Assembly: GCA_027295245.1 (NCBI GenBank)
Contig: JAPULF010000202.1
Location: forward strand, 1 to 11,961
From: Planctomycetota bacterium
GTDB lineage: Bacteria; Planctomycetota; Phycisphaerae; UBA1845; UTPLA1
Direction of reading: 5' to 3'
DNA length: 11,961 nt
Shown here: in pieces, positions 1 to 7,304 of the stretch
How the letters are laid out: each line of letters begins with the position of its first letter
Position numbering within the stretch: the stretch's first letter is position 1
Notes under the pieces: model-generated
What the model saw: only the letters and a program-made list of their open reading frames with translations
Told to the model about the DNA's origin: nothing
Database searches by the model: none
Made by a program: the position numbers and the translations under genes

Positions 1-197
1 TTTCCATGATGACGGGTGAGAATGTCTGCAATCAGAATCTCCTCGGCCGCCGACCGAACGTGGCGCCAGTCCAGGTCTTCGGCGTGAAAGACGGTCTTGA
101 GAAGGTGTTCAATCTTTCGCACCAGGCGATGCAGGAAAACGTGGGTGTGGATCGTGCTACGCAAGAAGGCGGTCTGTTCGTCCGAGGATTGATGCAT
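1..197 (-). CDS. Unidentified protein, N-terminal fragment (runs off left edge)
   Basis: A minus-strand reading frame opens with ATG at 197 and stays open to the window edge for about 65 codons. The protein begins MHQSSDEQTAFLRSTI and continues as a mostly alpha-helical, charged segment rich in His, Arg, Leu and Glu. It has no signal peptide or membrane segment. The frame has no earlier ATG, GTG or TTG nearby, so 197 is the natural start, although I see no strong Shine-Dalgarno sequence. The gene is divergent from the histidine kinase at 542. I do not recognise a family from this fragment. The protein-like composition and absence of stops support a real gene, but the function is unknown and the C-terminus lies outside the window. 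Confidence 0.5.
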   Translation of the reverse strand, partial: MHQSSDEQTAFLRSTIHTHVFLHRLVRKIEHLLKTVFHAEDLDWRHVRSAAEEILIADILTRHHG

Positions 198-541
198 GGT
201 TCGCTTGGGTCCATCCGGCGGAGGGCGAATGTCCGACGGGTGACATAAGTAGGATATTGGATTACTCGTTCGCGGGCAAATCTGCCGCGGTGGGTCCGAT
301 CATCGAATTCCGGAATGGGCACATGGCACAAACACGAGCCGATCGGCGATTTGACGGTGATTGCACGCAAGCGTACACTTGAACGGTCTATTTTTGTCCG
401 GACGTCGCGTTCCTGAACCTGCGATGGAATTCCCCTGACTAATACCGGAACATCCGTCCGCGGTGGCTCGTTCGGACCAAATCATCGGATGTACACGATG
501 AAACTCCTGGCCACAGTTTCCGCGATGCAGGACTCTGACCG
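198..541. other. Intergenic divergent region, 344 bp
   Basis: This spacer separates the minus-strand gene starting at 197 from the plus-strand kinase starting at 542. Short frames on both strands cross it, but none has a good start, a ribosome site or a protein-like sequence. The main visible signal is the sigma70-like promoter at 351-379. I found no long inverted repeat, riboswitch or small RNA with a terminator. Confidence 0.5.
351..379 (+). promoter_or_regulatory. Sigma70-like promoter upstream of the histidine kinase
   Basis: TTGACG at 351-356 and TACACT at 374-379 are separated by exactly 17 bp, matching 5/6 and 4/6 of the -35 and -10 consensus. Transcription would start near 386, leaving a leader of about 155 nt before the kinase ATG at 542. 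It faces the right way and lies in non-coding DNA. This is pattern matching only; planctomycete promoters are poorly defined. Confidence 0.4.
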
Positions 542-2212
542 ATGCCGACGCTGACGGTGCTTCAAGGGCCCGACAAGGGCCGCATTTACCAAACGCCCGA
601 TGACGAGTCGGCCGTTCTGGGCCGGGCCAGCGAGACGATTCGGCTGACCGATTACACGGTTTCGAGGCGACACGCCGAAATCCGCCCCTTGAGCGGGGGG
701 TGGTATCTCGAGGACTTCAACAGCGCGAACGGCACGTATCTGAACGGCAAGCGGGTGGAGCGCCCGGCCCGGCTGAAGCACGGCGACCAAATCAGATTGG
801 GGGGCACGCTCGTCGTCTGGTCCGGAAAAGACGATCGCGCTTCTGATCCGTCCAGGTCGGGCACATCGGTCGTTTCGGACCTGATCGACCTGGATGCCGG
901 CCGGAAGCACGTGGACGCATCCATCATCGGTTCGGTTGCCAGCAACGACGACAGCATGATCCTGGCATCGCCGGTCGCCGCGGAGGCGGTGCGGGCCTGG
1001 CGGGTCATGTCGAGCCTGTTGGAAGCGGTCGCGGTGGTGGCCTCACCGGGCGAACTGCTGGAACGCCTGATGGACATCTTGTTCGAGGAAGTGCCCGCGG
1101 ATCACGGGTTCGTCCTGATGCGTGAGTCGGAAGGCGGCAGCTTCGAGCCGCAGGTGGTTCGCTTTCGAGGCGAGGCGAAGGGCAAGATCCGCACGAGTAA
1201 GACGATCGTGGACCACGTGATCGAACAACGCGAGGGCGTTCTTTGTTCCAACGCGATGAGCGACGAGCGATTCGTGGGTCGCCGGCGGAGCGGGAGTATC
1301 CAGGCGATGGGGCTTCAGTCGGTGATTTGCGTGCCGATCATGGCGCGGGACGAGGTCTTGGGCGTCATTCACCTGGATAACGCCATGTCCTCGCACATCT
1401 ATACCGATGAGCAATTGCGGCTGGTGACCGCGATCGGGCGAATGGCGGCCCTTGCGGTCGAGAACGCCAGGCTGGTCAGTCAGCGCATGCGAACCGAGCG
1501 GCTGGCGGCGACGGGCGAGACGGTCGCGGCCCTGTCGCATTACATCAAGAACATCGTCCAGGGGATGATGAGCGGTTCCGACGTGTTGGAACTGGGGCTG
1601 AAGAACCAGACACTCGCGAACGTCGATCAGGGCTGGCAGATCGTCCGCCGCAATCTGGACAAGATCATGTCGCTCACCATGAACATGCTGGCCTATGCCA
1701 AGGCCCGCGAGCCACGGCTGGAGTTGGTGCAGATCAATTCGATCGTCGGCGATGTCGCGGAACTCGTTCAGCGCCGGGCCGAGGACAAGGGCGTGCTGGT
1801 GCTGAGCGAACTGGAGGAGCGGATTCCCGCGATCCCGGCCGACCAGAACGGGATTCACCAGGTGGTTATGAACGTGGTTTCGAATGCCGTGGATGCCGCC
1901 CCGAAGTCCACCGGAGTCGTCAACGTCAAGTCATCGTACGATTCCGATCGGGCCCTGGTCGTCCTGACCGTCGGGGACAACGGTTCGGGCATTCCCGAGG
2001 ACAAGCAGGAACGCGTGTTCGACGCGTTCTACTCGACGAAGGGCCACGGCGGCACCGGGCTGGGCCTGGCCGTGGCCAGGAAGATCGTCGAGGAGCACTT
2101 TGGAGACATATCCGTCACGTCGATTGCCGGAGAGGGCACCCTGGTGCGTATAACGTTGCCGGCGATGCGGCAACAGCCGTCAGACAGCGAGGCCACGCAC
2201 GGGCCGTCCTGA
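542..2212 (+). CDS. Soluble FHA-GAF sensor histidine kinase
   Basis: A 556-aa cytoplasmic two-component kinase with no membrane segment. Residues 1-95 are an FHA phosphothreonine-binding domain (GR at 27-28, SRRH at 41-44, NGT at 63-65, NG at 68-69). Residues about 155-310 are a GAF domain. A dimerisation helix follows with the likely phospho-accepting His333 in LSHYIKN. The ATPase domain has the N-box Asn448 (VVSNAVDAA), the G1 box DNGSG at 479-483, FYSTKG and the G2 box GTGLGLA at 504-510. There is no receiver domain and no response regulator beside it, so its partner is not visible. FHA input suggests it reads Ser/Thr-kinase signalling. ATG 542 has a modest GCAGGA 8 nt upstream. The gene is convergent with the acyl carrier protein gene, so it is probably not co-transcribed with the polysaccharide genes. 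The domain call is firm; the stimulus and targets are unknown. Confidence 0.93.
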   Translation: MPTLTVLQGPDKGRIYQTPDDESAVLGRASETIRLTDYTVSRRHAEIRPLSGGWYLEDFNSANGTYLNGKRVERPARLKHGDQIRLGGTLVVWSGKDDRASDPSRSGTSVVSDLIDLDAGRKHVDASIIGSVASNDDSMILASPVAAEAVRAWRVMSSLLEAVAVVASPGELLERLMDILFEEVPADHGFVLMRESEGGSFEPQVVRFRGEAKGKIRTSKTIVDHVIEQREGVLCSNAMSDERFVGRRRSGSIQAMGLQSVICVPIMARDEVLGVIHLDNAMSSHIYTDEQLRLVTAIGRMAALAVENARLVSQRMRTERLAATGETVAALSHYIKNIVQGMMSGSDVLELGLKNQTLANVDQGWQIVRRNLDKIMSLTMNMLAYAKAREPRLELVQINSIVGDVAELVQRRAEDKGVLVLSELEERIPAIPADQNGIHQVVMNVVSNAVDAAPKSTGVVNVKSSYDSDRALVVLTVGDNGSGIPEDKQERVFDAFYSTKGHGGTGLGLAVARKIVEEHFGDISVTSIAGEGTLVRITLPAMRQQPSDSEATHGPS

Positions 2213-2260
2213 TCCATGTGCTTTCCCGGATTCTTATGGAAATCCCTCTCGGGTTGCAAT

Positions 2261-2506
2261 TCAGACCCTGACGCCGTGTTGCGCGAGAAGGTCCTTGAGG
2301 GCGGCGACGGAATCGACCGCTTCGAGGCTGTCGATCGGCAGTGTGACGCCGAATTCCTGCTCGAGCGCACTCATCAGATTGATTTGGTTCAGAGAGTCCC
2401 AGGTGTCGGTGTTTTCCGGCGAGATTTCGTCGGTAACGTCGTCCACCTGGAGTTGCAGGATGGCCGCAACCGTCTCGTAGAACCGCCGGTCATTGGTCTT
2501 GCCCAT
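2261..2506 (-). CDS. Stand-alone acyl carrier protein
   Basis: An 81-aa phosphopantetheine-binding carrier protein. The attachment serine is Ser38 in TWDSLNQINLM, the usual D-S-L context at the start of helix 2, and the length fits a discrete ACP or PCP. The sequence is acidic, as is typical. It starts 4 bp after the stop of the FkbH-type gene on the same strand, so the two are almost certainly one operon, and this ACP is the likely acceptor of the unit FkbH loads. Fatty-acid ACPs sit with fab genes, and none are here, so a dedicated role is more likely than housekeeping lipid synthesis. Nature of the carried acyl group: glyceryl or another C3 acid by analogy with FkbH partners (inference). 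Confidence 0.92.
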   Translation of the reverse strand: MGKTNDRRFYETVAAILQLQVDDVTDEISPENTDTWDSLNQINLMSALEQEFGVTLPIDSLEAVDSVAALKDLLAQHGVRV

Positions 2507-2510
2507 CTTG

Positions 2511-4367
2511 TTATTCCGTCTGCTCGGACACGATCACCTGCAACCAGTCGGGTAGGGACGGATCGGCGGTTTGCAGATCCCAGGCCCATGCCTGCAGTTC
2601 GTCCCGGTCGTCGTCCCGGCTGAATCCGCACGTCTTGTAGAAATCGGCAAAATGCCGGTTCTTGGCGGTCGGCAGGAACTGTCCGATCAGTTGCCCGGCG
2701 CCGCCCTCTCGGGCGCGGCGGGCGATCCACGCAACGAAGCCTTGTTCCACCGTTCGACCGAGGACGCGGCAACTCATCAGGAACAGGAGAAGTACCCAAC
2801 GGTCCGAATCACAGCGCACGACGGCAAGGCCGACGATTCCGCTATCGCCGAAGCGATCGGCAAGGGCAAGCGTAAAGACGTGGTGATTGGGGTCCTCCAG
2901 GTACGTCCGAATGTCGTTCTCGGTGCATCGGACGGTGTGCATGTTGAACTGGTTCGTACGGTTGGTCAATTGGGCGGCGCGGCCGGCATGCGGGGCGTGG
3001 TCCGTGTAAATCGTCATTGTCATTTCGAGTTGCCGGAGAAAAGTCGGCATGTCGACCGTGGTTTTCTTCAGGCTTCGTCGGCTCGTATCCGCCTTGTACA
3101 GGGAGCCGCGGCGACGATCCTCGGCGGAAATCGACCATTGATCGAAGCAATCCAGAGATTCGATCACGCCGGGAAACGCGGCCGGTTCGGGGGGCATTTG
3201 AATCGTGAGCACCTGGGGCAGGGCGGTTCGCATCAGTTCGCACTCCACCGGGCTGTCGTCGAGGAACACCATGCTGTCGATGCCGAGGTTCAAATCGGTG
3301 GCGATCCGTTCGACGTTGGCGGGTTTGGGATCCCAATTGACGCGCATCGCCGCAAAGTGCTCGCGGCGCAAGACCATATCGGGGTGCGAATCCAAGACTT
3401 CTTCCACGGTTCCTGACTCGTTCTTGCTCGCCAGACACAAGACGACGCCGCGATGATAGAGGTCCAGCACGCGCCGTTGAAATGCAACGTAGGCGTTTCC
3501 GGGATAGTCCCCGCCGAGTTCGATTCCGTTCAACCCCACGTCGCCGACCACGCCTCCCCAGAGCGTGTTGTCGGCGTCGAGCACGAGGACCTTCCTCGAG
3601 GGGCCCACGAGCGGTCGCAAATGTCGAATATAGAACCCGGCCAGGTGCCAGTTGTTTCGTGGAGCCACGGCCATGCGCGCGAAATACTCGAGCCGAGAGT
3701 CGGTCCAGTTGAGCCGCCCGTGATTGGCCACCAACCCGTCGTAGTCCATCACGCGGACGTTGTCCATCGCCGACGCGAGGTCGGTCAGGGCGTCGTTGGC
3801 CCGTGCAATGACGTCAACTTGCGAGGCGGCGGACGCCCGGTCGGCCAATCCGAGGGCCGGGGCCGCGGGCATCTCATAGTTGTGTATCAGCACGTGGGCA
3901 TTGGATCGCACGCGAAACGCACGCAGCGCGGCCGCCAACCGGTCGTGCCAATCCCGGAGGGTCTCTTTCGATTGTTCCGGCGAGAGCGTGTTGAATTGCT
4001 CGTAGATCGCCGGGCACGAATCCTTGAGCCGAACGGCGAGCAGTATGACGTCGGGCCGAGACTCGGCGAGACCGGATGCGGGATCGATCAATTCCTGCTC
4101 GAGGCGGCCGAATGGGCCGATGAAAGTGTCCGCCGCGATTCCGGCCCGGAGGGCCTGCAGCCGAAGGCTGGTCTCGATGGCGTCGAACGTGAATGTGGCG
4201 AGGCATCCGATTTTGATCTCCGCCGAGGCCAAACGATGAGCCGACGGCAACAGGGCCTCGGCGGCCCGGTTTATATTTACGATTGTAGGATTCGCGTGGA
4301 CCTCGTCCAGGATCCTGTGCATCTGTGTCAGGCCGATCGGTTTCGGTGGTCTTGGGGGGCCGGTCAT
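2511..4367 (-). CDS. FkbH-type HAD-IIIC protein (putative glyceryl-ACP loading enzyme)
   Basis: A 618-aa protein of the long FkbH class. Known members take 1,3-bisphosphoglycerate, remove phosphate and transfer the glyceryl group to an ACP. Residues about 50-250 form the N-terminal SGNH-like region (FIGPFGRLEQELIDPASGL). The HAD domain follows: motif I LDADNTLWGG with Asp264 and Asp266, LASKNE with Lys315, and VFLDDSP with Asp370-Asp371. Residues about 448-581 form the GNAT-like C-terminal part, with NRTNQFN (469-475) and SCRVLGR, whose Cys533 is a candidate thioester residue. I chose ATG 4367 because it makes an ATGA overlap with the upstream acyltransferase stop and has GGAAGA 9 nt upstream. 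The open frame extends to an ATG at 4484, but that extension lies inside the upstream gene and is Arg/Pro-rich. The ACP gene follows after 4 bp. Family call firm; substrate inferred. Confidence 0.93.
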   Translation of the reverse strand: MTGPPRPPKPIGLTQMHRILDEVHANPTIVNINRAAEALLPSAHRLASAEIKIGCLATFTFDAIETSLRLQALRAGIAADTFIGPFGRLEQELIDPASGLAESRPDVILLAVRLKDSCPAIYEQFNTLSPEQSKETLRDWHDRLAAALRAFRVRSNAHVLIHNYEMPAAPALGLADRASAASQVDVIARANDALTDLASAMDNVRVMDYDGLVANHGRLNWTDSRLEYFARMAVAPRNNWHLAGFYIRHLRPLVGPSRKVLVLDADNTLWGGVVGDVGLNGIELGGDYPGNAYVAFQRRVLDLYHRGVVLCLASKNESGTVEEVLDSHPDMVLRREHFAAMRVNWDPKPANVERIATDLNLGIDSMVFLDDSPVECELMRTALPQVLTIQMPPEPAAFPGVIESLDCFDQWSISAEDRRRGSLYKADTSRRSLKKTTVDMPTFLRQLEMTMTIYTDHAPHAGRAAQLTNRTNQFNMHTVRCTENDIRTYLEDPNHHVFTLALADRFGDSGIVGLAVVRCDSDRWVLLLFLMSCRVLGRTVEQGFVAWIARRAREGGAGQLIGQFLPTAKNRHFADFYKTCGFSRDDDRDELQAWAWDLQTADPSLPDWLQVIVSEQTE

Positions 4368-5386
4368 TCCGAAGCGTCTTCCAACCCGTTGTTCGTGTTT
4401 CCGGAAGTCGGCCGGCTTTCGGTCGTGCCGTCTCCACCGGCCTTCTGCGACAGGAGGGGGCTGGTCCGGCGAGGCCGGCGCCATCCGATCTGCCGCCCGC
4501 GCGGGAGGCCCCCGATGTTTGCGAACGCCGGGACGTCGCGCGTCAGTTCACAGTTCGCGTGAATGATGGCGCCGCGGCCGATCCGGACGCCTGGTAAGAC
4601 GCACGACTTCATTCCGAGAAAGACGTACGACTCAATGGCGATCGGGGCTTCGATCGTGTGTTGTCGATCGGGAGGGGCGACATGGGACATGCTGATCAAC
4701 AGTCCGGGATCGTCCGGACGTTCGATGGTGTTGGTGGCGCTGTAAAGGCGCACCGAGGCAGATAGACTAACGTAGTCTGCGATCGTGATACCGCCGCGAC
4801 CGGCAATGAGCGCCCCGGGTCCGATGTGGACGTGGTTGCCGATGTCGATGTATCCGTGCTGGCCGTGTTTTCGCTCACCCGCCTTGAATCGAACATAGGC
4901 GTCGAGATGGCAGTTCGAACCGATCGAGACATACCGGGCTCCCCAAATATCGACACCCTGGTCGATGATCGTGTCCTGGCCGAGGGTTCTTAGCCGTGCC
5001 TTCCAGTAACAGCTTCGCAAGAAAAACCCGGCGGCGTTCCTGGTAAAGGTCCGTGCAAGAATCTCCACGAACCACGAGATGACCGGGATCAGGCTGAGAA
5101 GCATGAGGACGGCCTGCGCGATGGCCGCGAAGAATCGGACGATCGAGCCCAGTATCAGCCAACCCGTCGTCCGCCGGAGTCCCTCGGGATTCGTGGCACA
5201 CCCCTGAAGCGAGGCGATGATGAAATCGAGCGAATAGACCAGCCATCCGCGCCGGGGGACGGTCGGCGGGCGGATATACCACAGCCGCTCGATGGCCTCG
5301 CCCCGGGATTCGGATGGGATTCGGGTCGCATTGGATTCCGACACGTTGCCCGCGGATTTCGAAGGATGGTTCTGGGGTTCATTCAT
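4364..5386 (-). CDS. Membrane-anchored left-handed beta-helix (hexapeptide) acyltransferase
   Basis: A 340-aa protein. Residues about 75-111 are strongly hydrophobic (GWLILGSIVRFF, then VLMLLSLIPVISWF) and probably sit in or on the membrane. Residues about 138-296 carry imperfect hexapeptide repeats typical of LbH acyltransferases such as the CysE/LacA/WcaF group: VDIWGARYVSIGSNC, YIDIGNHVHIGPGALIAG, GITIADYVSLSASV, SYVFLGMKSCVLPGVRIGRGAIIHANC. These enzymes usually move acetyl from acetyl-CoA to a sugar hydroxyl or amine. The C-terminal tail is polar. In-frame ATGs lie at 5443, 5413, 5404 and 5386. I chose 5386, where a GGA lies 6 nt upstream, but the longer form cannot be excluded. The stop overlaps the FkbH start (ATGA), so the two are coupled. 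Donor could be acetyl-CoA or the neighbouring ACP; this is unresolved. Confidence 0.88.
   Translation of the reverse strand: MNEPQNHPSKSAGNVSESNATRIPSESRGEAIERLWYIRPPTVPRRGWLVYSLDFIIASLQGCATNPEGLRRTTGWLILGSIVRFFAAIAQAVLMLLSLIPVISWFVEILARTFTRNAAGFFLRSCYWKARLRTLGQDTIIDQGVDIWGARYVSIGSNCHLDAYVRFKAGERKHGQHGYIDIGNHVHIGPGALIAGRGGITIADYVSLSASVRLYSATNTIERPDDPGLLISMSHVAPPDRQHTIEAPIAIESYVFLGMKSCVLPGVRIGRGAIIHANCELTRDVPAFANIGGLPRGRQIGWRRPRRTSPLLSQKAGGDGTTESRPTSGNTNNGLEDASE
4377..4382 (-). promoter_or_regulatory. Ribosome binding site deciding the FkbH start
   Basis: On the minus strand GGAAGA lies 9 nt before ATG 4367, inside the last codons of the acyltransferase gene. Together with the ATGA stop/start overlap at 4364-4367 it indicates translational coupling. 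It also favours this start over the upstream in-frame ATG at 4484. Confidence 0.5.
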
Positions 5387-5620
5387 TGCGATTCCGTGTC
5401 GCATCCCTCTCATCGTGGGCGGCGGATCCTGCTCCCTCGCCATGGTATGACACCCAGATTACTCTGAATTCCGACGATGATATACCCGCCTCGTTCGGAG
5501 TAGGCATGGGGGTGGCCAGCCCCGTTGTCTTCTGATCCACCGCCGCGTCCTCTCGGCGTCTCGCGTGGCCTGAACCCATGACCATCAGGCATCGCCCGGG
5601 ACAAGCCCGAACCGCGATCG
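5387..5620. other. Intergenic gap within the minus-strand gene set, 234 bp
   Basis: This gap separates the formyltransferase stop from the acyltransferase start and breaks an otherwise tight gene run. Short frames cross it, but none looks protein-like. An AT-richer stretch near 5470-5486 contains TATATC on the minus strand, without a matching -35 box. It may hold a promoter for the acyltransferase-FkbH-ACP cassette, but I cannot point to one with confidence. Confidence 0.35.
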
Positions 5621-6403
5621 CTACCAGAGCCTCCTTCCACGGTGGCGAAACTTCCGATAGGCCTCACGCGTTGGAAACCCGAAATAACTGCCCTTGCTCA
5701 TGTCGAGCTGCTTTGTCGGTGGACGGCCTTCTTCGATCATGTCGATCGCCCGCAGTAGCGTCCCGCAGGCGATCCGTTTGCTGCGAATGATGAATTGATC
5801 CAGCGTTTCCTCCGGAAAGATTTCATACTCCTCCCGAGTGACGACCTCGCCCGCGTCGATGTCTTCATTCACGAAGAACACGGTCACGCCCGCCCGGCGC
5901 TCGCCGTGGGCCATCATCCAGAAACTCGGCGCGATGCCCCGATATTTCGGGAGCAGCGCCCCATGCATGTTCAGGCATCCCAATGGCGGAAGGTTGATCA
6001 AGTCCTTGCGAAAGATCTGCGGGCAGGAGACCGAGACGATGAGGTCGGTGTTCATCTCCCGCAGTCGATCGAGGAATGCCTTGTCGTTGACATTGCGCAA
6101 TCGTTCGGTCCGGACCTTGTACTCCGCGGCACAGGCTGCGACGGAATGGAACCGACCGTTCTTACGAGCCACGCCCAAGGCATCGTACAACTTCGCCTTG
6201 AGGGTGCGCTGGGCGAGCCTGAAGAGGTTCCAGACGCCGAAGGCGGCCGTATATCGTGTGGCCATGCGAAGGGTGGAATCATGGCCGTATCGTGAGGGGA
6301 CCGTGAAGACCGCCTTCGTGTCGCCGGCTCGATGTTTGAGAAGTTCGGCGAAGACGGCCGGCAGATAGATGGGCTCATCGGCCGTTAGAAACACGATGTT
6401 CAT
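5621..6403 (-). CDS. Formyltransferase-family protein (putative sugar/amine N-formyltransferase)
   Basis: A 260-aa protein of the 10-formyltetrahydrofolate-dependent formyltransferase family. The fold starts with MNIVFLTADE. The catalytic core is visible as NMHGALLPKYRG, with Asn145 and His147, and as DIDAGEVV, where Asp183 matches the conserved catalytic aspartate. The ordinary Met-tRNA formyltransferase is longer and has a C-terminal tRNA-binding domain, which is absent here. A role on a small molecule or sugar amine is therefore more likely. The start overlaps the end of the polysaccharide deacetylase gene by 29 bp in another frame, so the two are probably translated together. A deacetylase that frees an amine next to a formyltransferase that could cap it suggests N-formylation of the glycan (inference). 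The tail is basic (FRHRGRRLW). Confidence 0.9.
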   Translation of the reverse strand: MNIVFLTADEPIYLPAVFAELLKHRAGDTKAVFTVPSRYGHDSTLRMATRYTAAFGVWNLFRLAQRTLKAKLYDALGVARKNGRFHSVAACAAEYKVRTERLRNVNDKAFLDRLREMNTDLIVSVSCPQIFRKDLINLPPLGCLNMHGALLPKYRGIAPSFWMMAHGERRAGVTVFFVNEDIDAGEVVTREEYEIFPEETLDQFIIRSKRIACGTLLRAIDMIEEGRPPTKQLDMSKGSYFGFPTREAYRKFRHRGRRLW

Positions 6404-7259
6404 GACTGGGAATCTCTCCCAACGACGCGATGAGGTCTTTCATGGTGCCAAAACGAAAATCGACCAGCATCCGGTCGATCTTGCCCGGGAATCCCCGCCG
6501 GCCGAGGCTCTGATGGAGTCGCATCTTCCACGACACGGGATAGCCCAACTCCCGAAACTCGAACGGATCGTATTCGTAGGGGTGCATGTAGATCGTCGCC
6601 CCATGCCCCGCCCGGTTGAGCTGTCGCAGGCCGCCGCGGATGACGGCATAGGGAAACAGCCGGAAATAGCCCCCGCCGCCGATGGGCAGCCGGCGACCGA
6701 CACACCGGAAGGAGGCGACCGGGACCTCGAGCAGTTCGTAACCTGATGGCGTCTTCAGGCGATGCGGATACCAAGGTGCGCCGTCAATGCCGTAGCGGCC
6801 GGTCTTCAGTGGGAAGACGGAGGAATCGTATTCGAAGCCACACTCGACCAGCACGTCCAGCGCCCAGAGGTTGTCCAGCGTGATCGTGAAGGCCGGAGCG
6901 CGATAGCCCGTCACGCGGGCGCCGATCAGGTCTTCCAGCAGCTTCTTGGACCGATCCAAGTCCTGCCGAAACGCTTCCGGAGAAATGGTGTACACAAGTT
7001 CGTGCCCATACCCGTGGCTCTGGACCTCGTGACCGGCGGCGTGAATCTCGCGGACCAGTTCCGGCGCCTTTTCGGCGACGAGACCGAGAATGAAAAATGT
7101 CCCCCTGATGTCGCGGGACGCGAACGCATCCAGCACCGCCCGCGTGCTACTCGGAAACCGATCGGTCAGCGGCAACTTCGGATCGATCGTCGACTGCAAC
7201 CAATCCTCGACGTCGACGGAGATGGCGTTGATGGGCGGATTCGAGGTTTCTTTCATCAT
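6375..7259 (-). CDS. Polysaccharide deacetylase, exosortase(XrtA)-locus type with DUF3473-like tail
   Basis: A 294-aa NodB-fold deacetylase that would remove N-acetyl groups from glycan amino sugars. Visible motifs are SVDVEDW (Asp16 and Asp19), FFILGLVAEKAPELV, the metal-binding pair His82 and His86 in SHGYGHE, TGYRAPAF at 117-124, YDSSVFP at 144-150 and HPYEYDP with His226. The SVDVEDW opening and the C-terminal RFGTMKDL segment are hallmarks of the deacetylases found in PEP-CTERM/exosortase polysaccharide loci. There is no signal peptide, so the enzyme is probably cytoplasmic and could act on a lipid-linked precursor. Two consecutive ATGs (7259, 7256) start the frame; neither has a clear ribosome site. 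The 3' end overlaps the formyltransferase gene by 29 bp. A second member of the same family lies at 10053-11054. Family call firm; substrate unknown. Confidence 0.93.
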   Translation of the reverse strand: MMKETSNPPINAISVDVEDWLQSTIDPKLPLTDRFPSSTRAVLDAFASRDIRGTFFILGLVAEKAPELVREIHAAGHEVQSHGYGHELVYTISPEAFRQDLDRSKKLLEDLIGARVTGYRAPAFTITLDNLWALDVLVECGFEYDSSVFPLKTGRYGIDGAPWYPHRLKTPSGYELLEVPVASFRCVGRRLPIGGGGYFRLFPYAVIRGGLRQLNRAGHGATIYMHPYEYDPFEFRELGYPVSWKMRLHQSLGRRGFPGKIDRMLVDFRFGTMKDLIASLGEIPSHEHRVSNGR

Positions 7260-7304
7260 GTGTCGGTGTCGATCAAGTGGGTATTTGAGGGTGCGCAGTG
7301 GCTC

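Noticed and set aside
1043..1858. Minus-strand open frame of about 271 codons
   Set aside because: It is the mirror of the histidine kinase GAF and HisKA regions; His/Arg/Leu-rich and without domain signatures.
2228..2245. GGATT/AATCC inverted repeat between the kinase and ACP genes as a terminator
   Set aside because: The stem is only 5 bp with an 8-nt loop and no T-run on either strand; too weak to call.
2571..3416. Plus-strand open frame of about 281 codons
   Set aside because: It is antisense to the C-terminal half of the FkbH gene, with no recognisable motif and no sensible ribosome site.
3453..4562. Plus-strand open frame of about 369 codons
   Set aside because: It lies antisense to the FkbH gene, whose domain motifs are clear. 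High G+C produces long mirror frames, and its translation shows no family motif.
5614..5621. GCGATCGC octamer (HIP1-like)
   Set aside because: It is a single occurrence in GC-rich DNA, and nothing else suggests a cyanobacterium.
5621..6403. Housekeeping methionyl-tRNA formyltransferase (fmt)
   Set aside because: The protein is short, lacks the C-terminal tRNA-binding domain and has no def gene beside it; it sits in a glycan gene cluster.
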